From Shimia haliotis (GTDB lineage: Bacteria; Pseudomonadota; Alphaproteobacteria; Rhodobacterales; Rhodobacteraceae), in the NCBI RefSeq assembly GCF_900114415.1, contig NZ_FOSZ01000007.1, positions 114,085-178,084 of the forward strand: a stretch of DNA of 64,000 bases. Reading direction: 5' to 3'. Made by a program: the position numbers and the translations under genes. The notes beneath the pieces are model-generated. The model did no database searches. It saw only the letters and a list, made by a program, of their open reading frames with translations, and was not told the origin of the DNA. Shown here one piece after another: positions 18,706-27,169 of the stretch (position 1 is the first letter of the stretch; each line of letters opens with the position of its first letter).

Positions 18706-19290
18706 ATGGCCCGTACACGTATCCGCGACATCCGACACGAAGAGTTGATCCACGCCACAGTCACCGCTGTGCACAAACGTGGATATGCTGCTGTAACCAT
18801 GGCGGAAATCGCCGCCGAAGCCGGCGCATCCGCCGCCTCGATCAACTATTATTTCGGCTCCAAAGAAAAACTGATGGAAGCCACCATGCGCCGCATGCTG
18901 ACCATGCTGAAAGAGGCCCAGCTGGAACGCTATGCCGTCGCAAAAACCCCGCTGGACCGACTGATGGCGGTGATCGATGCCAACTTTTCTGACCGGCTGT
19001 TCACGCTGGAACAATGCGCGATCTGGATGCAGTTCTGGGCCAATGCCCCCTATGTCGAAAGCCTCTCCCGCCTGCACCGCATCAACCGCGCCCGCGTCAC
19101 ATCCCATTTCCGTGCCGAGTTGCGCAGCCTGCTGCCCGACGCGCACCGCGAAATCGTGCGCGAAGCCCTGCAAAGCTATATGGATGGCGTCTGGCTTGAG
19201 GCCGCACAGGCCAATGAGCCCCTCAATCCTGCCGCCGCCCGCGCCGAGGCCCGCCGTTTCACCCGTCTGATGCTAGAAAACGCGGCCTAA
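18706..19290 (+). CDS. betI: TetR-family repressor of choline genes
   Basis: A 194-residue TetR-type regulator. The N-terminal HTH is [20 protein letters not shown] at about residues 31-50; the rest is the helical ligand domain, with [14 protein letters not shown] typical of BetI. Length matches BetI (about 195). In the known systems it represses bet genes until choline binds. It is divergent from betB and precedes an unrelated convergent gene, overlapping its stop by 4 bp. The ATG giving [10 protein letters not shown] is used; an upstream GTG/TTG-type extension would cross the A/T-rich operator side. Confidence 0.93.
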   Translation: MARTRIRDIRHEELIHATVTAVHKRGYAAVTMAEIAAEAGASAASINYYFGSKEKLMEATMRRMLTMLKEAQLERYAVAKTPLDRLMAVIDANFSDRLFTLEQCAIWMQFWANAPYVESLSRLHRINRARVTSHFRAELRSLLPDAHREIVREALQSYMDGVWLEAAQANEPLNPAAARAEARRFTRLMLENAA

Positions 19291-19943
19291 GGGCGCAGAT
19301 ACACCGCCTGAGTGCCATCACCGCCCACCAATCGCACGCGCATTTCATCCGGCGACACACTGTCCAAAATCAGGCACGGTGGCTCATCCCAGGGATTGAC
19401 CCAGGCAATCAACGCCGGCCCCTCGCCCGCCGCCCCGTCACAGGTTGGTGCCAGTTCCATCATGTATTCCGTCTGCACCTGCCCGCTCACATACTCCGTC
19501 ACGCTCGCACCGCTGACATAGCTCTGGTACTGCGGCGCCCCCGCCAACATCCACTGCCCCTGCAAAAACCCGCGTGTCTCCGAAAATTCATCCAGATCAG
19601 GGTCCAACTCGAAACTGTGAATAGAGATCTCCGCTGACATATCCCCCATAGACACAATATCTGCGCGCATCATCAGCGGCGCGTTCTGATAAAGCGTGCC
19701 AATCGCCTCAAGCACATAACTTGGGGTCGGGCCTTCCCAATTGGCATAGAGAATCGAGCCTCCGAACACGAAACTGCAATACGGATAGTCAGTCTCAAAA
19801 AGGCACTCCTGCACCAGCACCACACCTTCAAACGGCTCGCCTTCGATGCCTATCTCCTGTCCGGTATCCACAGCCATGTTGCCGGCCACAGCGGCCACCG
19901 GCAAAACCAATCCCAATCCGGTCAATCCCCGAAAAAACGCCAT
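19287..19943 (-). CDS. secreted protein of unknown function
   Basis: A 218-residue protein with a signal peptide (MAFFRGLTGLGLVLPVAAVA). The mature part is rich in acidic and aromatic residues, with four cysteines (VQECLFETDYPYC, TCDG, PPCLIL) that could pair into disulfides. No domain recognised. The ATG at 19943 has AAGGGAG at ideal distance; the TTG one codon earlier is not needed. Convergent with betI, overlapping by 4 bp. Probably periplasmic. Confidence 0.78.
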   Translation of the reverse strand: MAFFRGLTGLGLVLPVAAVAGNMAVDTGQEIGIEGEPFEGVVLVQECLFETDYPYCSFVFGGSILYANWEGPTPSYVLEAIGTLYQNAPLMMRADIVSMGDMSAEISIHSFELDPDLDEFSETRGFLQGQWMLAGAPQYQSYVSGASVTEYVSGQVQTEYMMELAPTCDGAAGEGPALIAWVNPWDEPPCLILDSVSPDEMRVRLVGGDGTQAVYLRP

Positions 19944-20026
19944 CAAAATCTCCCTTTACAAGAAACCTAACGTTCTCAGATCAAAACGCCAACGCTCCGT
20001 GACTGCGCAATGCCGGCCTCATCCTA

Positions 20027-20077
20027 TTGCCCCAAATACCTTGGGGTGAGCGCGCCAGCGCGAGGGGCAACGCCCCT
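20027..20077 (+). repeat. ATACCT composite intergenic element, copy B
   Basis: The core TTGCCCCAAATACCTTGGGG is followed by CGCG/CGCG (20051-20054 with 20059-20062) and AGGGGC/GCCCCT (20063-20068 with 20072-20077). The core itself can fold as CCCC/GGGG here. It overlaps the stop codon of the EamA gene (minus strand). Confidence 0.75.
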
Positions 20078-20982
20078 CAAACCTTGGTTTGTCCCACCAG
20101 AGGCGTCACCTGCCGGCGTTTGATCACCGCCTCGCGCCACGTCATGAAACTGATCGCCGCGATGATCACCCCCGCGCCGACAATGACCCAGAAATCCGGC
20201 TCTTCGCCGAAGCCAATCCAACCAAGCAAAACGGCCCAAACCATCTGCAAAAAACTCACCGGTTGCGTGACCGTCACAGGCGCCGCCGCAAAGGCCAAGG
20301 TCATCGTATAGTGTCCAGCTGTGGCAAAGCAGGCGACTGCAAACAACAGCCCCAATTCGCCCAACGTCGGCGTCACCCAGACCATCGCCGCCAGCGGCGC
20401 CAAACCAATCGTCACCGTGACCGACAACATGCCGACCACCACCGTCGCACTGACCTCTTCGCTAAGGATTTTTGCAATCAAATACCCACCCGCAAACGAC
20501 AAAGCCGTGCCCAGCATTGCGATATGTCCTGCACTCAACTCCCGAAACCCGGGTCGCAGAATAATCAACACACCGATCAGCGCCAGAATGATCGCGATGA
20601 TCCGTCGCGCCGCCAGCTTCTCCCCAAGGAAAAGCGCAGCCCCCACAGTCACATAGACCGGAGAAAGATAATTCATCGCCGTGACTTCTGCGATTGGGAT
20701 CTGTGTCATGGCATAAAACCAGAGCACCACCCCGCCCGTGTGCATCACGCCCCGCGACGCAAACAATCCAACCTGTCGCTTTGTCAGCTTGGCGCGCAGG
20801 ATCGGTTTGATCATCGGGATCAGAAACACCGCGCCCAAGGCATAGCGCAAAAACGCTGTTTCCGCCGCCGGCAGTCGCGGCCCGACCATCTTCACCAAGG
20901 CCGTCACCGCCACAAAGCACAGCCCCGTGACCAGCATCCAAAAGACGCCCTTGAGTGGATTATATCCCTGCGGTTCTGCCAT
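20077..20982 (-). CDS. EamA-family drug/metabolite transporter
   Basis: A 301-residue inner-membrane protein with about ten hydrophobic helices arranged as two EamA repeats. Motifs typical of the family are FLRYALGAVFLIPM, ALSFAGGYLIAKIL and the second-repeat VTQPVSFLQMVWAVLLGWI. The substrate of these permeases cannot be predicted from sequence; amino-acid or metabolite export is common. The short hydrophilic tail overlaps the hairpin element copy B. Its neighbours on the same strand are pirin and the secreted protein, with no functional link apparent. Confidence 0.9.
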   Translation of the reverse strand: MAEPQGYNPLKGVFWMLVTGLCFVAVTALVKMVGPRLPAAETAFLRYALGAVFLIPMIKPILRAKLTKRQVGLFASRGVMHTGGVVLWFYAMTQIPIAEVTAMNYLSPVYVTVGAALFLGEKLAARRIIAIILALIGVLIILRPGFRELSAGHIAMLGTALSFAGGYLIAKILSEEVSATVVVGMLSVTVTIGLAPLAAMVWVTPTLGELGLLFAVACFATAGHYTMTLAFAAAPVTVTQPVSFLQMVWAVLLGWIGFGEEPDFWVIVGAGVIIAAISFMTWREAVIKRRQVTPLVGQTKV

Positions 20983-21053
20983 GGCTGCAAAGGAGCATGG
21001 CCCTCACGGATTGTCGAGGTCGAAAACAGGTTAACGACCTCGCGTCCCGCCAA

Positions 21054-21986
21054 TCACGGCAGCGGAATAAACTCCGCGTCATCACCGGGCGGCAACTGGA
21101 ACCGACCGTGTTCCCAATCCCCGTCGGCCCAGGCCTGCTTTGCCGCCTCGATCTTCTCTTTGGAAGAGCTGACAAAGTTCCACCAAATGTGGCGCGGCCC
21201 GTTCATGGTTTCCCCGCCCAGCGCCATCAACCGCGCGCCCGCAGGCCCCGCCGTGACCGTGATCGCATCACCGGGCCGGAACACCATCATCCGACCTGCC
21301 TCAAACACATCGCCTGCGATTTCTACTGATCCCTCAGACACATAAAGACCGCGATCCTCATGGTTGTCCGGCATCGGCAACTTCGCCCCCGCCTGCAACA
21401 TCACATCCGCGTAAAAGGTCTCCGACATCATCGTCACAGGCGCCCGTTCCCCCCAGGCATCCCCAAGGATCAAACGCACCTGCTTCCCTTCGCCTTCCAG
21501 CACGGGAAGTGCCTCTTTGCCATGATGCTCAAACAGCGCCGGATCATCCTCGCGGTCCTCCGGCAAGGCGATCCACGTCTGAATACCAAACAGGCTCGAT
21601 GGCGCCTTTCGCGTCGCCTCGCTTGTGCGTTCCGAATGGGTCACGCCATTGCCTGCCACCATCCAGTTCACCTCACCGGGATAGATCATCTGATGCGTGC
21701 CAAGGCTGTCGCGATGCTCAAACTCGCCTTTGTAAAGGTAGGTCACAGTGCCCAGCCCGATATGCGGATGCGGCCGCACATCAATGCCCGTTCCGGTGAT
21801 GAACTCTGCCGGCCCTGCCTGATCAAAGAATATGAACGGCCCCACCATCTGCCTGCGTGGCGCAGGCAAAGCACGGCGCACCTCAAACCCGCCCAGATCC
21901 CGTGCACGCGGCACGATCACGGTTTCGATTGCATCCGGATGTGTGGTGTCCGGCAAAGACGGATCAATCATAGGGTTCCAGCTCAT
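21054..21986 (-). CDS. pirin-family protein
   Basis: A 310-residue double-cupin protein. The metal-binding N-cupin is seen as VRPHPHIGLGTVTYLYKGEFEHRDS and MVAGNGVTHSER, with the usual three His and one Glu. The C-terminal pirin domain follows (YVSEGSVEIAG, GGETMNGPRHIWWNFV). Bacterial pirins act as quercetin dioxygenases or interact with metabolic enzymes; the role here is not determinable. The gene lies 71 bp from the EamA transporter. Confidence 0.93.
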   Translation of the reverse strand: MSWNPMIDPSLPDTTHPDAIETVIVPRARDLGGFEVRRALPAPRRQMVGPFIFFDQAGPAEFITGTGIDVRPHPHIGLGTVTYLYKGEFEHRDSLGTHQMIYPGEVNWMVAGNGVTHSERTSEATRKAPSSLFGIQTWIALPEDREDDPALFEHHGKEALPVLEGEGKQVRLILGDAWGERAPVTMMSETFYADVMLQAGAKLPMPDNHEDRGLYVSEGSVEIAGDVFEAGRMMVFRPGDAITVTAGPAGARLMALGGETMNGPRHIWWNFVSSSKEKIEAAKQAWADGDWEHGRFQLPPGDDAEFIPLP

Positions 21987-22081
21987 GGCGTCCTCCTTGG
22001 GATGTTGCCCTTAGAATATGCCACTTGCATTCACGCACAAAACATCGACCAATCAACAGAGGCTGCGCACTGACGCACAAA

Positions 22082-22684
22082 TCAAGGTGCCAACAGCAAA
22101 CTCGCGGCAATCACCCACATGGTCAAACCGACAATCACATCCAGCACCCGCCAAGCGGTCGCGCTGGTGAACACCGGCCGCAAAAGTCGTGCACCAAATC
22201 CAAGCGAAAAAAAGAATGCGAAGCTCGCGCAGACCGCTCCAAGACCAAAGGCCCAGCTTGGCTCATACTGTGCCGAAATCCCACCCAACAGAACCACCGT
22301 GTCCAGATACACATGCGGGTTCGCCCATGTCAGGGTCAAACATGTCGCAAGCGCCGCCCCCAGTGATCTCGCACTGCCGCCGCCGTCGTCAAGCTTGTCA
22401 CCACCTCGAAAGGCCGCACGGAAATTCATCGCGCCATAGACAAACAAAAACGCCGCCCCGCCCCAGCGCACAACATTCAACGCCCAAGGATTGGCCGAAA
22501 TCAATCCGCCAAAGCCCGCCACTCCGGCGGTGATCAAAATGGCGTCTGAAACCGCGCAGGTCAGAACCAGAGGCAGCACATACTGCCCCCGCAATCCTTG
22601 CCGCAACACAAACGCGTTTTGCGCGCCGATTGCCATGATCAGGGAAAAGCCAAGTGCAAATCCCGCGACTGTCGCCTCAAACAT
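22082..22684 (-). CDS. lysE: LysE/ArgO-family basic amino-acid exporter
   Basis: A 200-residue membrane protein with six hydrophobic segments. The signature GAQNAFVLRQGLRGQYV near the N-terminus and WANPHVYLDTVVLLGG in the middle are those of LysE/ArgO exporters, which expel excess lysine or arginine. It is divergent from an ArgP-type LysR regulator, the classical arrangement of exporter and activator. The intervening 88 bp contain the control region. Confidence 0.93.
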   Translation of the reverse strand: MFEATVAGFALGFSLIMAIGAQNAFVLRQGLRGQYVLPLVLTCAVSDAILITAGVAGFGGLISANPWALNVVRWGGAAFLFVYGAMNFRAAFRGGDKLDDGGGSARSLGAALATCLTLTWANPHVYLDTVVLLGGISAQYEPSWAFGLGAVCASFAFFFSLGFGARLLRPVFTSATAWRVLDVIVGLTMWVIAASLLLAP

Positions 22685-22772
22685 TGTCTCACTCCGACGT
22701 TTCCCGCATTTGACTACGGTGCACCGGTGAATTACTCAAATTAAAACAACTGACACTACATAAGTATTGCTA

Positions 22773-23651
22773 ATGAAGATCGACTACGCTCAACTCGCCG
22801 CGCTATCGGCCATCCTGCGCACAGGCACTTTTGAGGCCGCGGCCGAAGAGCTTGGCATCACACAATCTGCCGTGTCCCAACGCCTGAAGGCGCTCGAAGA
22901 CCGCGCTGGCACCCCTTTGGTGAAACGCGGACAACCCTGCGTTGGTACAGAAACCGGCCGCCGCCTTGCGGCGCATCTGGATCAGGTCGGCATGCTGGAA
23001 ACCGCGCTGGCCCAAGATCTGTCCGCCCTCACGCCGCGCACCGCGCGGCTGCGTATCGCCGTCAACGCAGACAGTCTCTCAACGTGGTTCCTGCCCGCCA
23101 TCGCGCAGGTGCCGGATCTTCTGTTTGATCTTGTCGTCGATGATCAGGATTTTTCTGCCGACTGGTTGCGCCGTGGCGAAGTGGTCGCCGCCGTCACCGC
23201 GCATGAAACACCTGTTGCGGGCTGCGACAGCGTGCCTTTGGGCACCCTCACCTATGTCGCCTCAGCCAGCCCTGCCTTTGTGGCGCGCCATTTTTCTGAC
23301 GGTGTCACCGCCAAGGCGATCGCCAAGGCACCGATGCTGGTATTTGACCCCAAAGACCGCCTGCAACAAATCTGGATGCGCGAGCATCTCGGCGCTGCTC
23401 CTACGCCCCCAAGCCACCGATTGCCCTCATCCCAAGGGTTCGTTGACGCCTGCCTGCTTGGACTTGGCTGGGGAATGAACCCCGCCCCGCTGATCAAACC
23501 GCATTTGGACGCCGGCACACTAGTGCCCCTCTTGCCAGACGCATGCCACAGCACGCCCTTGTTCTGGCAATCCACGCGTCTTCTGCGCCCCGCGCTGTCG
23601 CCGCTCTCCGCAGCGATAAAGCGCATGGCGCGCGCGGCCCTCCTCTCCTAA
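22773..23651 (+). CDS. argP: LysR-type regulator, ArgP/LysG group
   Basis: A 292-residue LysR regulator. The N-terminal HTH (FEAAAEELGITQSAVSQRLKALE) is followed by GTPLVKR, and the LysR substrate domain with RIAVNADSLSTWFLPAI, characteristic of ArgP/LysG/IciA. The divergent lysE gene gives the target: activation by basic amino acids. The ATG giving MKIDYAQL is taken; a TTG two codons earlier is possible. C-terminal LLGLGWGMNPAPLIK also matches ArgP. Confidence 0.93.
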   Translation: MKIDYAQLAALSAILRTGTFEAAAEELGITQSAVSQRLKALEDRAGTPLVKRGQPCVGTETGRRLAAHLDQVGMLETALAQDLSALTPRTARLRIAVNADSLSTWFLPAIAQVPDLLFDLVVDDQDFSADWLRRGEVVAAVTAHETPVAGCDSVPLGTLTYVASASPAFVARHFSDGVTAKAIAKAPMLVFDPKDRLQQIWMREHLGAAPTPPSHRLPSSQGFVDACLLGLGWGMNPAPLIKPHLDAGTLVPLLPDACHSTPLFWQSTRLLRPALSPLSAAIKRMARAALLS

Positions 23652-23701
23652 TGGAGGCATGTCAGCTTTGAGACACCTGAGGAGCAGCGCGTTCTGTGGC
23701 C

Positions 23702-24277
23702 TCACAAATTGGGCAAGCGCGTGTTGGTGGCAAAGGACTCGACCACAACTGCGATCCGGCGCGCACGTGTCTTCTGTGTCCCAGCCCCCGCGATCCAGCG
23801 CAACACGTTGCGCCTGTAAGTCGCTGTAGACGCATCCCAAATTGCGCGGGCGCCTCCAACGATGACCAAAGAACTCATTAAGTCTTCCGGCGCCTGCACC
23901 TCCGCGGCCTCCGCTTTGGTCTGCCACATGCCCGTGTCTTTGGCGATCTGGACCGAAGTCACCCCACGCGCCCGCATACGTCCCTCAGCCATCAGCCGTT
24001 CCGCGCTGGCGCGGGACTTCTCGTTCCAAACGTGTCGGTCACGCGGCGCGATGTGAACCATTGATCGGTCGTCTTCCAATGTCTCAGATCGCCCCGCCAT
24101 CCATCCAAAAGCGATCAGGGCATCCAGAACCTCATCGCGTGACACAAAATGTGCGCTGCGGTTCTTTCGATAGGTAACAAGCCAAAGGCCGCTGCGTCGG
24201 CTGGCGTTTCGCTCAAGCCAATCCCAAAGCGCCGCAACACTTGTCACTTCAATCTTCTGCTCAACTTCCGTTTCCAT
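23702..24277 (-). CDS. YdeI/OmdA-family protein
   Basis: A 191-residue cytoplasmic protein with the features of the YdeI (OmpD-associated) family: ALWDWLERNASRRSGLWLV at the start, then DALIAFGWMAGRS, followed by PRDRHVWNEKSRASAERLMAEGRM. The C-terminal half includes KTRARRIAVVVE, a common RxxRI motif of the family. Function is poorly known. It is convergent to argP with a 50-bp gap and unrelated to yebC, from which it is separated by a terminator. Confidence 0.88.
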   Translation of the reverse strand: METEVEQKIEVTSVAALWDWLERNASRRSGLWLVTYRKNRSAHFVSRDEVLDALIAFGWMAGRSETLEDDRSMVHIAPRDRHVWNEKSRASAERLMAEGRMRARGVTSVQIAKDTGMWQTKAEAAEVQAPEDLMSSLVIVGGARAIWDASTATYRRNVLRWIAGAGTQKTRARRIAVVVESFATNTRLPNL

Positions 24278-24351
24278 GCATCCCTCATGGCTTCACTCGC
24301 TAAAGCCATGGGTCATACGTTCGGCTGACCGCTCCGGTTCAAAAATGCAAA

Positions 24352-24377
24352 AACCCGACCACTTTCGTGATCGGGTT
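24352..24377 (-). terminator. Rho-independent terminator of yebC
   Basis: On the minus strand AACCCGATCAC, loop GAAA, then GTGGTCGGGTT (one G-U pair) is followed by TTTTGC. It begins 25 bp after the yebC stop. Confidence 0.88.
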
Positions 24378-24402
24378 TGCTCAATAAGATCAGCAAACGT
24401 GC

Positions 24403-25143
24403 TTAAAGCTGCTCCATCACCTCGTCAGAGGCTTCAAAATTCGCGGTCACACGCTGCACGTCGTCGTCATCTTCCAGCGCATCAATCAGCTTCATCAGCT
24501 TCTGCATGCCCTCAAGGTCCATCTCGGTGGTGGTGGTCGGCTTCCAAACGAGCTTGGTGCTCTCGGATTCACCCAAAGCCGCTTCAAGCGCGTTGGAAAC
24601 GTCATTCAGATCGGTATCTTCACACCAGATGATGTGACCATCTTCCGAGCTTTCCACGTCCTCGGCACCCGCTTCGATCGCGGCCTCAAAAATGCTGTCC
24701 GCATCGCCGGCATCTGCGCCGTAAACCACTTCACCTTTGCGGTCGAACATGAAACCCACAGAGCCGGTCTCGCCCAGATTGCCGCCATTCTTGGAGAAGG
24801 TCGAGCGCACGGTCGATGCCGTCCGGTTGCGGTTGTCAGTCATCGCCTCGACGATCACCGCGACGCCATTGGGGCCATACCCCTCATAGCGGATTTCTTC
24901 GTAGTCATCACCTTCGGCCGCCGTCGATTTTTTGATCGCGCGGTCGATCACATCTTTCGGCACCGACTGGCTCTTGGCTTCTTTAACGGCCAGACGCAAA
25001 CGCGGGTTCTTGTCCGGATCGGGGTCGCCCATCTTAGCGGCCACTGTGATCTCTTTGGAGAGTTTCGAAAACAGCTTGGAGCGTACGGCGTCCTGACGCC
25101 CTTTGCGGTGCTGAATGTTTGCCCATTTACTATGGCCGGCCAT
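24403..25143 (-). CDS. yebC: YebC/PmpR-family translational/transcriptional factor
   Basis: A 246-residue member of the YebC/TACO1 family. The N-terminus [19 protein letters not shown] is diagnostic, followed by [17 protein letters not shown] and the middle domain with [14 protein letters not shown] and [15 protein letters not shown]. It is cytoplasmic; family members bind DNA or promote translation of polyproline stretches on the ribosome. It has its own terminator and is divergent from the SLC13 permease. Confidence 0.97.
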   Translation of the reverse strand: MAGHSKWANIQHRKGRQDAVRSKLFSKLSKEITVAAKMGDPDPDKNPRLRLAVKEAKSQSVPKDVIDRAIKKSTAAEGDDYEEIRYEGYGPNGVAVIVEAMTDNRNRTASTVRSTFSKNGGNLGETGSVGFMFDRKGEVVYGADAGDADSIFEAAIEAGAEDVESSEDGHIIWCEDTDLNDVSNALEAALGESESTKLVWKPTTTTEMDLEGMQKLMKLIDALEDDDDVQRVTANFEASDEVMEQL

Positions 25144-25283
25144 GAATTGCCTCCGGATTGTCTGGCGTGTTCGCTTGTCAGGGGTCTCTATACGTCAAGG
25201 CACACAAGGGTCGCAACCCGCTTGCTTTCAGAGCCCACCTACGTTTGAGTCTCCGAAACAGAATTGCTCACAGGCGCATTTTT

Positions 25284-27056
25284 ATGACCACTGACCAGAT
25301 CATCCTTTTCAGCCTCTTCGGCCTTGTCTTTGCCATGCTGCTCTGGGGACGTTTCCGTTATGATCTGGTGGCGTTTTCGGCCCTGATGATCGGCGTCGTG
25401 TTGGGTGTTGTGCCCACCAAAGACGCCTTCTCCGGTTTCGGCCACCCCGCCACCCTAATTGTGGCGCTGGTGTTGGTGGTATCTGCGGGTCTGGTCCGTT
25501 CTGGCGCGGTTTTTCTTATCACTCGCACGCTTGTCGACAGCGCGCGATCCCTTGGCGCCCATATCACAATCATCGGGGCCATCGGCGCGGTGCTTTCGGC
25601 CTTCATGAACAACGTCGCAGCCCTCGCGCTCTTGATGCCGGTGGACATTCAGACCGCCCGCAAAGCAGGCCGCAGTCCCGCCAAATCGCTGATGCCTCTC
25701 AGCTTCGCCACCATTCTTGGCGGCATGGCGACCCTGATCGGCACGCCGCCCAACATCATCATCGCCTCCATCCGCGAAGAGGCCACAGGCGAGCCCTTCG
25801 GCATGTTCGACTTTGCCCCTGTGGGCGGCATCACCGCCATTGTCGGCTTGGCTTTTGTAGCGCTCATCGGCTGGCGCCTGATCCCCGAACGCGAAGACGC
25901 AGGCAAAAAGGCTGCCGAACTGGGCCAATATATCGCCGAACTCACCGTCCCTGCCGAAAGCAAATTGATCGGCAAGCGCCTTGCAGAGTTGGACGGCGAT
26001 GCAGACGACGCAGACGTGGCCGTCATCGGCCTGATGCGCGACGGCACGCGCCGGTACGGGTCCTCACGCAACACCATGCTGCAAGAAGGCGACACGTTGG
26101 TGCTCGAAGCCTCGCCAGATGCGCTCGACGAATTCCGAGCTGCGCTCTCACTGAACTTCTCGGATGAAAAACGCGAGGAACACCTAAAAGCCGCTGGCGA
26201 CGGTCTCGACATCATCGAAGTTGTTGTGCCCGACAGCGCCCGCATCGCCGGTAAAACCGCTCAGGCACTTGGTCTTGCGTGGCGACAGGGCGCGGTCCTG
26301 ATGGGCATCTCCCGCGAAGGCCGGCGCATCAAAAGCCAGATCCGCAAAACCATCGTGCAGCCTGGCGACATTCTTCTGGTCCTTGTTCAGAAAAACCGCG
26401 GCGCGGACGTCACCGACTGGCTCGGCTGCCTGCCTCTGGCCGATCGCGGCCTTGTCGTGACGGCCGACAGCAAAATGTGGCTCGCCATCGGTCTCTTTGT
26501 CGGCGCGGTTGCCGCGGCATCCTTCGGCCTGATTTACCTGCCCGTGGCGCTTGGCCTCGTGGTAGTCGCCTACGTGTTGACCCAGATCGTGCCGATCTCA
26601 GAGCTTTACACTCACATCGAATGGCCCGTGGTGGTGCTGTTGGGCTCTATGATCCCGCTCGGCGCGGCGCTTGACAGCTCCGGTGGCACAGCGCTGATTG
26701 CCAACAGTCTGATCAGCCTGACCTCCGGCCTTCCCGCTTGGGCTGTTCTGACCGTGCTGATGCTGGTGACAATGACGCTCTCCGATGTCCTCAACAACAC
26801 CGCAACCACCATCGTCGCTGCCCCTGTGGGTATCCAGATGGCCAACACCATGGGGGTTTCCGCTGATCCGTTCCTGATGGCTGTGGCCGTTGCCGCAAGT
26901 TCCGCCTTCCTCACGCCCATCGGTCATAAGAACAACACCCTGATCCTCGGCCCCGGCGGCTATCGCTTCGGGGACTATTGGCGCATGGGACTGCCTTTGG
27001 AAATTCTGGTGGTCGCAGTGTCGATTCCGGCCATTTTGGTGTTCTGGCCGATGTAA
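25284..27056 (+). CDS. SLC13-family permease with two RCK_C domains
   Basis: A 590-residue membrane transporter of the DASS/SLC13 superfamily. N- and C-terminal halves are hydrophobic (SAFMNNVAALALLMPV and TLSDVLNNTATTIVAAPVGI are the paired Na-coordinating N-rich loops; GTPPNIIIAS is the substrate loop). They are separated by two RCK_C/TrkA-C domains (about residues 215-300 and 310-385; SKLIGKRLAELDGD, ARIAGKTAQALGL). Sulfate, dicarboxylates and phosphate are usual substrates. The start ATG is poorly supported by a ribosome-binding site; the next gene is convergent maeB. Confidence 0.9.
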   Translation: MTTDQIILFSLFGLVFAMLLWGRFRYDLVAFSALMIGVVLGVVPTKDAFSGFGHPATLIVALVLVVSAGLVRSGAVFLITRTLVDSARSLGAHITIIGAIGAVLSAFMNNVAALALLMPVDIQTARKAGRSPAKSLMPLSFATILGGMATLIGTPPNIIIASIREEATGEPFGMFDFAPVGGITAIVGLAFVALIGWRLIPEREDAGKKAAELGQYIAELTVPAESKLIGKRLAELDGDADDADVAVIGLMRDGTRRYGSSRNTMLQEGDTLVLEASPDALDEFRAALSLNFSDEKREEHLKAAGDGLDIIEVVVPDSARIAGKTAQALGLAWRQGAVLMGISREGRRIKSQIRKTIVQPGDILLVLVQKNRGADVTDWLGCLPLADRGLVVTADSKMWLAIGLFVGAVAAASFGLIYLPVALGLVVVAYVLTQIVPISELYTHIEWPVVVLLGSMIPLGAALDSSGGTALIANSLISLTSGLPAWAVLTVLMLVTMTLSDVLNNTATTIVAAPVGIQMANTMGVSADPFLMAVAVAASSAFLTPIGHKNNTLILGPGGYRFGDYWRMGLPLEILVVAVSIPAILVFWPM

Positions 27057-27082
27057 CAAATCTTCGTCGCTGACAGAGAAGA

Positions 27083-27111
27083 AGGGCAGGCTTTCCAAGA
27101 AAACCTGCCCT
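27083..27111. terminator. shared stem-loop between SLC13 and maeB
   Basis: AGGGCAGG (27083-27090) pairs with CCTGCCCT (27104-27111). It lies downstream of both convergent genes; no long T-run is seen on either side. For maeB it comes after the 11-bp repeats. Confidence 0.6.
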
Positions 27112-27121
27112 CCCAATCTGC

Positions 27122-27165
27122 ACCGACGCGATACCGACGTTTTACCGACGCAATACCGACGTCAA
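27122..27165 (-). repeat. tandem 11-bp repeat in maeB 3' untranslated region
   Basis: Four units start at 27122, 27133, 27144 and 27155, each ACCGACG followed by four variable bases (plus strand: CGAT, TTTT, CAAT, TCAA). They begin four bases after the maeB stop on the minus strand. The same 11-bp repeat occurs at 61869-61901. Confidence 0.85.
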
Positions 27166-27169
27166 TTTT

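Noticed and set aside
27122..27165. CRISPR-like array
   Set aside because: Units are 11 bp with no spacers and only four copies, far from CRISPR repeat and spacer sizes; no cas genes in the window.
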